DNA from: Bacteroidales bacterium
GTDB taxonomy: Bacteria; Bacteroidota; Bacteroidia; Bacteroidales; M50B96
NCBI GenBank assembly: GCA_021740905.1
Contig: JAIOYV010000020.1
Location: 1 to 64,000, forward strand
Direction of reading: 5' to 3'
DNA: 64,000 bases
Made by a program: the position numbers and the translations under genes. The notes under the pieces were generated by a model. The model worked only from the letters and a program-made list of their open reading frames with translations, ran no database searches and was not told the DNA's origin. The stretch's first letter is position 1. The number at the start of each line of letters is the position of its first letter. This document shows positions 40,251 to 52,200 of the stretch, one piece after another.

Positions 40251-43200
40251 TTATCTGTCAATGTTCATCGACTTCGTTGCTGTGTAGTTGTCCGAAATCA
40301 ACTTATAGAAATAAGTGCCTGATGGAAGATTGGCCGTTTCGAATGTTACAGTGTACTTGCCAGCATCGAAATGGGCCGATACAAGTTCTTCGACCAACTC
40401 GCCCAGTGTATTGTACACAAGCAGTTTCACGTGGTTTGCTTCGGGGATGTAGAACGAAATTTCGGTTGCATCCCTGAAAGGGTTAGGTGTGTTCTGGAAC
40501 AGCGTAAACCCATCGAAATCTACGTTGACTACCCGCAACTTTTCGATCACGGAAATGGCATCCTTACCATATTGGTCGTTGCCTTGCAACCAGCTTTCAA
40601 CCACAAGTTCTTGCTCGGTGTCGCTTGCATAGCTCCATAGTTTCAACGTGAACACATCGCCATCGGCAATGCCTTCGGTCACATCTTTGGTATGGCTGTC
40701 GTCGCCCCAGATCGTAATCGCATTGAATCCTTTCCGATATACAGCACTTCCAATCAAATCGCCCTGGGCATTGAATACGCCTATCTCATCGCCTTCTTTA
40801 GGGGCAATGTTCCAGGCATCCTCTAAAATTCCAAGGCTCATGTTGTGCCCGGTGTTGTTCACCTTATAATACTTCTCAGGATGGACATCGATCACATTTA
40901 TTTTCGTTGGAGCCGAAGTATTGCCCGGGAAAGTAAGTACTTGTTGGGTGGTCATCTTGACTTGATAACCTTGTCCTGGTACCATATTGCCAATGGTATT
41001 CAAATTATAGAGTGGCCAATAAATTTGGCCCCCTCCACTCTTCACAATAACCACTTGCGAAACAATAGGTGACATAATGATAGAGGCGTTCATTGGTGTT
41101 GTACGCAGATAACCCATAATGCTCCATCCGCCGGGGATAGTGATCGGGCTGATAAGTGGATCGATGAGAAGACCCTGTACGTGCAACATTTTCGTAACAG
41201 CCATTTTAATTTGATATCCCTGACCCATCACTAGGTTGCCAATGGTGTTCAAATTATACAGTGGCCAATAGATTGCACCGGACCCACTCTTAACGATAGT
41301 AACATCACTGGCTATTGAATCAAAAATAGCTGTCATGTTCGGAGCAATGGGATCGACATACGTTGACCAAATACTCCAACCTGCCGGCAACTGGATGGGC
41401 TGGAAGATGATCGATTGTGCATTTAAGCAGTTGATACCACTAAAGCCACCCGTAATGTAAGTACCCTGGTTCGGGTATGTCGGAATGTAACAGGCTGGCC
41501 CGCCATATTCCACATTGAGTGCAGCTTCGTACAATCTCCAAGTGAAGTTCTCACCAGGCATATATCCATTGTCCATGGGTGGTGTAGCTCCATAAGCCGT
41601 GACCGAGGTTGCCATGCCCGACCAATAAGCCCAGCCACCGCAAACCATAGTACCATTCTGGTTGTAGAATACACCTATCAAACTACCATAAGCAGCATTG
41701 ACATTGTCGAGAGTGATGCTCGAGTATTTATCGACAATGATTAGGTGCGAATTGGCTGTTGGCGTAACAGGTCCCCATGGAACTGGCGAATTTATGGTAA
41801 CCGATTCTTCAATCGTGCATCCATTAGCATCCCACACTGTAAGGGTGTAAATACCTGCATAAGCAGTTGCAAGGCTTTGTGTGACAGAATCATTTGACCA
41901 CATAAACGTATAAGGCGTTGTACCACCGCTTATGGTTGTAACAATAGAGCCATCGTTCCCACCAAAAGTAGTGGCATCGGTTCCTGTAAGTGAAAGAGCC
42001 AGTGCAGGAGGTTCGGTAATAGTAACCGATTCAATCTGTGGGATACCCGCTGCATCGGTAAGGGTAAGCGTGTATGTTCCCGGAGCCAAATTGTACAAGT
42101 TCAAACCGGTATCACCATTCGACCACAAATAGGTAATTGGCAATGTGGCAGGAGGTATAACCGGAGTCACAGTGGTTACAATTGAACCGTTTGCGGCTCC
42201 GTTACAAAGGATTTGCCCTACCGTGAAGTTCACTATTGCAATATCGCCCAGGTCTCCGGTAATTTCCAGTACATAATCGCCATAATTGGCCTGGTATCCA
42301 TATACTTTTGCCCAGTAAACCCCTGCCGACAACATGTTGAAATGGACATTAGATTGCTGTCCGCATGAATTGTCGTTGTAGCCTAAGTACGATGCGGTAG
42401 CAAATTGGGTTTGAGGACATTCACTATGCACTTCGAGTTTGGTATCGAAAGTCGATCCACATAAACTTACATCCACATTGGTGGCATCGACCGGCACTTC
42501 AAACCTCCACCACTGACGATCGTATGGGTGAACCGTAGTTTGGTAAACCGGCGGATCGTTGATCATCAGGTAGGGGAAGGCTGTTGCACAACTTTCTCCG
42601 TTTCCATCCCAGTTGGCAAAGCTTGTACAGAATTCGTCGTTGGCCGTGTAGCCATCGTTAGTAAGCAGGGTTGTGGCACAGATGTCGTAGTTTCCAAATA
42701 CCGAGGCATTGAGACTGTCCTCAAATTCAAAGCTGATCATCTGCCCAGGCAGGATTGTATCTGTCACGTAATCAAAAACAGGCAAAAATCCAAGTACTGT
42801 ATATTTTACTAAGAAACTATCGACTAGTGGCAGCAGGCCATTGTTATAAATATCAACAGAAACAGCCACATTGTTTAGGTTACTGGCCGATACAGGCGAA
42901 GTAATATTCACAAGGGCAGCATCGTAGTTTGCATATTGAACAAATGCATTAACCGGGGTAAGCGTACTCGGGCAACCCGGGGCGCCTGCAGTGTAGTGAA
43001 TTGTTCCATTCCATACACGGGGAGTAAACGTTAAGCTGAAATAGGATCCACCATAACCCGTCTCAATCTTCATGTCGTTGTTTTCATATATCTGATTGGT
43101 TCCGTTCCCGTTCGTATAGGCAACCGATCCAGAAACAAATGTTACGTAGAGACCGTATGTTTGACCGGCTGGAATTACAAGTCCTCCAACCGCGAGTAAA

Positions 43201-46200
43201 TCAGGTACGTTTGTCCCTGAATTAACAACGTTGGCACTTCCTAACAGGTTCCATCCTGCCTGTGATCCGGTAAAGCCAACATAGCTTCCTACCCGCCACC
43301 AAACTTCCATAATGCCGGTTGAAGATACATTCACATAGAAACTATCTATAGTTATGTCAGTGTAAGCAGTAACATCGAACATATTACCTGTTTGACCATT
43401 ACCACCAGCAAATAGGGTGCTTAGGTCACCCGGAGCAAGACTACCTGTTGCAGCCTGCAAATAAACCGTAGTCGTATCGAACAATACAGGTGTGTCATAG
43501 AAAGTATCAGTAGATAAGGAATTATTGCCTGCATCGAACCATTCGTATAGGAGGTTTGGATCCGGGTTGGTTACGTATAAGGTTCCCGAGGTACCGGCCC
43601 AAACTGTAATGTCATAAGCAGTTGGTGCAGGCGGGCTGACATCCGAAGTAACTTCTATCGTCATGCTATTGTTTGTAAGGATAGGATCACCAGTATAGCT
43701 AACCGTGGCTGTGATATTAAATGTATCAGCGCTTGTCACAGTAAGGTCGATCGGGGTAGCAAAGGTATAAGTCACCGTCTCACCTGGCAATACAGTACCG
43801 GTATAGGTTTCGGTTACCAATGTTGGAATACTGAGTTCTTCGTAGGATAGCGAGATATTTCCAAATACTGTATCCCCAAGGTTTTTGAATGTTATGACCA
43901 CATCTTCCAGACCCTGACCACATCCTCCAAGCGGCTCATCAATGGACAGGATTGCCAGGTCGTACTGAGGATCAGCAAACAATGACATACAAGTAGTATC
44001 GTTCATGTGGCTACTATCATCTAAGAGGATTGTATAGGCACAGAGATCAAAATAACCACCCGGAATCACCATAGTGCCCAGGGAAACAGTATCCTGTGTA
44101 AATGCAGGCAATGCACCAACATAAGGCGTAAGTATAGGGTTCATACCATCAACAGTGTACACTACGTCCATATTGAAGATGGTGTCGGTACCAAAGTTAT
44201 ATACGATCACCCTTACCGGTTGAACAGTGTTTTCCAACAATGCCCCTGAGGGCGAAAGGATAGCAGTTGCCCCTGCATCGGTGGCATAAGGTGGCTGTAT
44301 GATAACCTGGTAATCTTCGGTTTCACCATACGAATAAGTTCCACATGGAAGTACTCCTGCAGCAGAAGTGGTTTGTTCCAGTACCACCCGCATACTGTGT
44401 AAACCGAGAGTTGCAGTTGGTGGTACAGTCAACATCCCGTTAATAGTTTGTGAGGACGTGATTGCAGAACTGAATGCAATTTCTTGTGGCTCAGTAAAAG
44501 CACCATCGTTATCCCAGTCGATATATACTTCGACCCAGCAACTATAGTTGGTTGAATAACCTGGGGCATAATCTGAAGTGATTGCAACGGGATGAGAATT
44601 TCCAAGTGTTAATACTGCCGGAGAAACCGTATTGTTATAATTGGTATACATAGAACCTGATGGGAATGAGTAGTTGCTCATATTGCTCAGGTCGACCTGA
44701 ACGATTTCTTCATAAGCACTTGATGTGGCCCCTGAAGAACAGAATACAGGAGCCGAGTTCACGACAGTAAAACAGAGGGTGTCGTTGCTTGGGAAGCCAT
44801 CGCCCATTAATTGTGTATACACACATACATTGTACAAGCCATAAGCGGAGAAATCGACCGTGGTATAAAAGTCAAATGTGGCCGTTGCACCACTCGGGAT
44901 GGATACTGTCATAGGCTCTGTGACCGAACTCGAAATAGTGCCGGTAATGTCGTAAGTTACATTGAATATCGAAGTAGCTGTACTTCCCCAGTTATGGATT
45001 TCAACAGAAACAACTTCTGTGCTGGAAAGGTTTGTACCTGAATTGGGGGAGTTCGCTGAAACGACCCCAATATCATACGGAGGAATATTTACAACATAGG
45101 CATACACAGGTACAAAAGCGCTCATGCAGGAGGATGTAGATGTGATTATTGAAATATTTGGATTTGGTAATCCCATAGTATTCGAAGTAGAGTTGATCCA
45201 GTCTCCTAGATTGTCATTGTCATAAATAATCCTCTGAATATAATCTGAAGAAAACTGCTGTATCCCGTCACCCAGCCAGGCATCCCCAATGGTAACTGTG
45301 AAGCCATTGATTACAGTATTGAAATTCTGTAATTGAGCGGCTGTCCACGACCAGGTTACCATGTCAACAATCTCTCCCTGGTCATCAAGAATTATAATCC
45401 ATCCGGGGCTTGAGTTGTTCCAGAAAAGATTATTGCCCCAATAATATGGACTTCCGGAAACGTCATCCTTATACAAAACTTCGCCGGCTTGTATTACTCC
45501 AAGGTTCCAGACAATAGTATTGACTAAATTCACATCAGTATAGCTGTCACTAACAGCTACAACCCATCCAGTTGCATCCAGGCTTGAACTGCCGAGATTC
45601 TGGATCTCAAGGAAATCAGAATTGAGGCTTGCTTCTGTAATAGCAAGGGATGTCCCAGCGCCACCAGAAACCGCATAATAAACAGCGGTATCGTATAATG
45701 GACCTATGGTGAGCGTGTTTCCGGTAGCAACTGGAGCAGCCGCCATTGGATCGTCGTACCACAAAATTGAATCATTCGAAGTAGCCCCTATTGTAGCCAT
45801 GCTTCCGTACAATACAGTAGTGTTAACCGCAATTGGAGCAGGTGGTTGATAGAGCGACTGAACCGTACCGAGAGTAGTATCATTATTTTGGTTCAGGTCG
45901 CCGGTAAGGCTTACCCAGGCCGTTAAGTCAAAAGTCGAGTCGGCAACCACAGAAAAATCGGCAGTAGTTGCAAAATCGAATTGCAGGATATTGCCTGAAT
46001 TTATTGAGGCAGTAACCGATTCGGAAACCGGGGTATTGTTGTTTATCTGATAGTAGGCAGTAAGACCACCGGAGATATTGTTTGCCCCGATGTTTAAAAT
46101 TTTAATGCTTACTGTTTCGGCATTGGTCAGACCACAACCTCCAACAGGCTCCGTAATTTCGATACAAGCTGCATCGTAAGGAGCAGGCTCACCTACCACT

Positions 46201-49200
46201 GCACCAATTGTAAATCGACCAAAACTGGTTTCTTCGGTAAGAGCACCACCACCTATACCGGCTGTATAAAATGCATTTGCACGTGTAGGTATTTCTTCCT
46301 GTATACCACAAGGATAATATCCAGCCGAGCCATAGGTTTGTGCAAAACCTACCAATACTTCGCCATTGGCGGTAGTAGTTGCAGAAGGATCTAATATCGG
46401 GAATAAAACAATCGTATTGATCGTGTCGATAATTACAGGGTTCGATTGTGATAAGATATTGCCCAAAGTGTCGAGAACAACACCATACAAACTATTTCCC
46501 AGTGTTGTATTTCCAACTATGTAAGCACCTACAGCATTGATCACTTTTGTGCCATTGATGTGATACTTACACAGGAACAGGCCCTGACCTGTATTATAAC
46601 CTAAATTGGTAACAATATCGGAAGTGTCGGCATAGGTAATCTGGTTGGTGGTCACTTCCTGCAGGTAGCTGGCCGAGTTGTTCGTCATTATCGAGTCAGC
46701 AGGTACTGAAACTGTAACATCATCAAGGCCCAAAGTAGTCGCTGTAAACGGAGCAAAAGTAATGGTATCTGTTTCAGCCGACATGATGGAGTCGATGGTA
46801 AGTACATTGGTAAACGTATTCGCTCCCGAAATTGTAAGTGTAACCGGCACATTGTATTGTGTATCGGCACCCACATTTTTAACAATGGCCGATACTTCGT
46901 GGTTGTCGCCTGCCCCTAATGGAAGCTGACCCAAAGTATAAACTATCTGAACTTCGAGATCGTTGGGAGGTAATAACAGATCAAATTCATCGGCACCTAT
47001 ATCAGGGAAGTTCGGATTCCGTGGGTCACCATCGAAGTCGGTTGTTACTTCCGGCACCGGCATCGCGGCAGCATTCAAATCAATCGAGAAAGTATGCAGG
47101 TCGGTTGCAGAAAGATATCCTGGATCGACACTGATGTCATTTCCTCCGGTAGCTGAGTTCCATGCTGCAATATCAGAGTAGGCAGTGCTGTAAGAACATA
47201 AAGTTGCTGAGTTAGTAAAAAGATTGTTATTCTTAAAGTCAATTAATGGTAGGGCAGTTGAGGTTCCATATAATGCATACCCGGATGTTCCTAAGTTTAC
47301 AATACTGTTATTATAGAAATTATAGGGACCATAACTTGTAGAGGAAATATAAATATATCCTGTGTATGAAGTCCCGCTACCTTCACTGCGGATCGAATTG
47401 TTGTATATGTTTTGATACATACTGTTATAGACATACAAACAATAGCGCGTACCTGATCCATCATAACTAATCATATTATTAGCAACAAGGCCGGGCGCCG
47501 CAGATGTGGCATCACAATAATAGATCCGAATACCATAGAAGGTACTGGAATTATCGTAGACATAATTATTGGTTACTTGTATAGCTCCATCGCTGTAATA
47601 AACATAAATTGCATAATTGGTGGAATATCCATTGGAATTCTGTAAAACAGTATTCCCATCAACTACAGATTCATACTGGTAATAACAATATAGCCCCATA
47701 TAGTAGTAGCCATCAATATAATTGTTGATATACTTGTTTCCATAAGCTCCGCCTGAACCATAGTTGTACATCGCATAACTTCCATTTAAAATCTGGTTAC
47801 CAATGTACGTATTGTAATTGTTCAGGCCACTGCTGTAATAATCATAAACAACATAATAATTACTACTGGTCGAAGTCACTACCGCTCCCTCTAAAATACA
47901 ATTGCTTATGGTGTTATAATCTGAAGCACCTATAACTTGCAGGACTCTTGTATAGGATGATCCGGTAGTTTTAATGTGGATGTTGTTAATAGTACAATAA
48001 TCAACCCCACTCAGGCTCAAAACCCAGTTGTCTGCAGTCCCGGTGGCAGCATACTGTACCACCACATCGGTATTGACCCCTGTTGCCGCCTGGAAAGTAA
48101 TGGTATTGGTAGCTGATGTACCCATAATATCAGGAATGGTAACCTGTTCGGTATAGACTCCTGTTTCAACATTAAATATTATAGGCCCACAAATACCGGC
48201 TGTTGAAATAAAACTGACGGCATCGGCAAAAGTGGTAAAATCGCCAGTGGCACCGATCGTATAAGTACCAAAAACAGAAGTAGTAACCCCTGTTACAGTA
48301 AGGCTGTCGTTGGAAGTATTCGGATCGTTGTTGCCGTTCGGTAAGGTTGTCCATACAGTAAAATCATAGATAACCGAACTTGACATATTATAGGTTCCTA
48401 TCACCACATCGGTTGAAGTTCCTACCGGGATAGTAGTGGTGTATGCTAAAGGAGTCTGAAGTACGCCATTTACTTCCCAATTAATCACTACCGAGTTTAA
48501 ATCGACCAATCCATAATTTGCCACAGTGGCCACAATATCACTTACCCCTGGACACAAAGCATTGATTCCCGGCAAAGCCGTAATACCGGCATCGTCGTTG
48601 GCTAAAACAAATTCATCGCAACCTACATCAGGAGTAACAAGGTCACGGACTTCACCATCAAAATCTGTTGTTACTTCAGGAACAGGTGTGGCTCCCCCAT
48701 CAAGGGCTAAGGAGTTTGAATGTAAGTTATTAGGTGCAAGATAGCCACCATCCGTATTCAATACATCTCCAGGATATAGTGCTTGCCAATCGGCTATGGT
48801 ATTATAATATCCAGAAAAATAGCAAAGATATGTTCCTGTTGTATACAAATTGTTATGGTCGCTTGTTAAACCGCCAAGTACACTTGAAGTTCCATACAAA
48901 GCATATCCGCCATCCATATTTACTATACTATTGTTTTTAAAATCGTAAACACCTGAGGATGTTGAACCATAAATATACGCTCCATATACAGTCCCTCCGG
49001 TTGTCATATAAACCGAATTATGGTAAACTTTTATATTGTTGCTGTAATAAAGGTATAAGCCATATTGAGTACTCGTATTATTTTCGGTGCTAACCATATT
49101 ATTGGCAACTAAGCCTGGAGCTGCCGTGGTAGCATCGCAGTAATAAATTCTTAAACCATAGAAAGTAGAACCTGCATCGTCGTATAATTGATTGTTGGTA

Positions 49201-52200
49201 ACTACTATAGGACCGTCGCAATAGGCTACATAAAAAGGATAATTGGTAACACTACCACTTGGATTTTGATATACATAATTACCACTTACCGTATTTGATA
49301 ATTGATAATAATTATAAAAACCATAATAGTAATATGTTTCGATATTATTGTTGAGGAATTTATTTCCTTCCTCCAGGTTTGAGGAGCTACCATACCAGTA
49401 AATTCCATAATACCCTCCAATAACAGTATTCCCACTGATGGTATTAAATTCATCTTTGGAATCGGAATAACTACGGATGACCGCCGAATTCGAACTTGTG
49501 GTAATGATGCTTTCGATAATGTTTCCATTAACCGTATTATAATTTGAAGAGTTTTGGAAAATCACCACTCGTCCATAAGTCGAAGTAGTAGTCGATTTAA
49601 TGGTAATGTTCTGTACCGTATTATAGTCGGCTCCATCAAATGCCCATACCCAGTTGTCCCCGGTTCCTGTAGCTGCATATTGCACAGTCACGTCAGTGTT
49701 TATTCCTGTTGACGATTGCCAGGTTACTGTATTGGTAGCATCAACACCCGATACTTCATCAAGGGTTACTTGTTCGTTGTACGTGCCCGGTTGTATATTG
49801 AACACTACCGGCCCGCATACACCATAGTTTGTGATAAATGTCTGGGCATCTGAAATAGTTGCAAAATCACCCGTTGCGCCAATTGTAAATGTACCGGCAG
49901 CGGCAGTCTGTAATCCGAGGTTCATGGTAGAGTCGTTGGAATTGCTCGGATCGATTACGCCATTGGGCATCGAAGTCCAGCCATATACATCGTATATTGT
50001 ACCAGAAAGGAAAGTATAACTGCCAAGGAAAATTGTCAGATTCCCTCCTACCGGGATGGTGTCGTACACCATTACCGGGGTTTGTGCCACTCCATTCACA
50101 GTCCAGTTCACAGCAACTTCTGTAAGTTGTAACAATCCATAATTATTGATCAAGGCTGAAACATTGGTTGGTCCGGGGCAAACTGCATCGATACCCACAA
50201 AGGCAGACATACCGGCATCATTAGGATACAAAGTATATTCGTCAGCACCAATATTTGGAGTTAAAGGATCGCGTGCATCCATATCAATATCAAAAGGCAC
50301 TGAAGGTAGTGGTTTTCCGGCATCGACCAGCAAAGCCGAATAACTATGAAGATCACTTATACTGGCATATCCCGGATCCACCATTTTCGAATGTGGTTCG
50401 ATCAGGTTCAGATCGGCGAGGGTTGTTACGTTCCAAACACCAAATAGAACTGGAGTTGATCCCGTTGCATAGTAGTTATTGTAATCCTGGTAAGTTACCA
50501 TACCCGGGCTCATAGCATAATCGTGGATATACATGGCATATCCTCCACCTGTGTTCACAAATGAGTTATTGGCAAAACGAATATTGCCATATCCCGCTGC
50601 CGAAGCTTCGTAAACATAACAGGCTGCTGAGGTAGCAGTTCCGTTTGTCACATTTATTGAATTATGGTAAATATTGATATTGCTTGAATAGTAAACGTAC
50701 ATACCGTATTGCGTACTTGTACCAACCGAAGTGCTTACAAAGTTATTGGCAACAAGTGCCGTACCTGGATATCCATCGCAATAATATAACCTCAAGCCAT
50801 AATTTGTACCGCTTGCCCAGGTATGTATCTTGTTTCCTACAAATTGGAAAGGGCCTCGTACATAATAAGTGTACAAGGGATAATGGGTTGAATACTGTCC
50901 ACTTTCAATGGTATTATATTCCAAAATAGGTGCATATTGATAGTAGAGGTACACACCATAATAATAGAAGTTCAAAATATTATTATGAGATATCACATTG
51001 TTTTCCTCGAAGCTGGAAGTAGAACCGCCATACATATATAAACCATACGAACCGTTCAATATATCGTTGTAGCTAAATACGTTGGAACTGTCGCCCACAC
51101 CCGATTCGTTCACCACAACAGCCATGTAGTTCGATGTGCTCGCAGCCGAAGGTGCCTGAAGAATATTTCCAATGAAACTATTATGGTGGGCACCATTTAC
51201 CAGCCTTACAACCCGGCCATAAGTACCGTCCAGGGACTTGATGGTCATGTCTTCGAAGGAGAAATAATCGCCGCCATCCATGTTAACTACCCAGTTGTCG
51301 CTTGTACTGGCAGCATCATATTGAAGTACAACATCGGTATTAACACCTGTTGCCGATTTAAAGGTAACTGTATTGGTGGCATCCACCCCTGCAATTTCCC
51401 CAATGGACAACTGTTCGTTATACGTGCCCGATTCTACTTCAAATACGATCGGACCACAAATACCATAGGTAGTAATCGCGGCAAGTGCTTCGGCGAAATT
51501 TAAGAAGGTCCCTGTTGCACCAACTGTATAAGTGCCAGACAGTGATGTTAAGATGCCTGTCTCTGTATATGAATCATTTCCAGGATTCAGATCAGCTGTG
51601 CCATTTGGCATGGAAGTCCAAACTGTAAAATCGTACGACACACCATTGAGCAAATTATAGGTACCAATCACAACATCGGCTGATGTACCTGCCGGTATTA
51701 TGGTCGAAAGGGTAAATGGAGTTTGAAGCACACCGTTTACTTCCCAGTTAATGATAGCTGAGGTTAGAGGAAGCAGGCCAAAATTAGTTACCTTGGCAGT
51801 AACATCCGTAATTCCCGCGCACGAACCCGAAACTCCCGGAATACCTGTTATACCCGCATCGTTATTGATTGGTGTAAATTCGTCGGCGCCAATGTCGGGT
51901 GTAGTGGTGTTCCTTAATTCACCATCAATATCGGTTGTCACATCTGTTATCGCCAAAGCAGTACCGTTTAAGGCGGGCATAGTAGTGTGCAAGTTTGTAG
52001 TTGAAGCATAAAAAGGATCTACCGAAATCGAATTTGAGTCAAACCCTGTTGTGGAGGCCTGTGCAGCTACTAAATCTGCAAGGCTTGTGAAATTGACATA
52101 GCCACCGGGATAGTAACCATAGAGGCTGGTAGTTGAAAAGAAGTTGTTATAATCGGAGGCAACCACAGTACTTCCTTCATAAAAACTTGGGTACATATTG

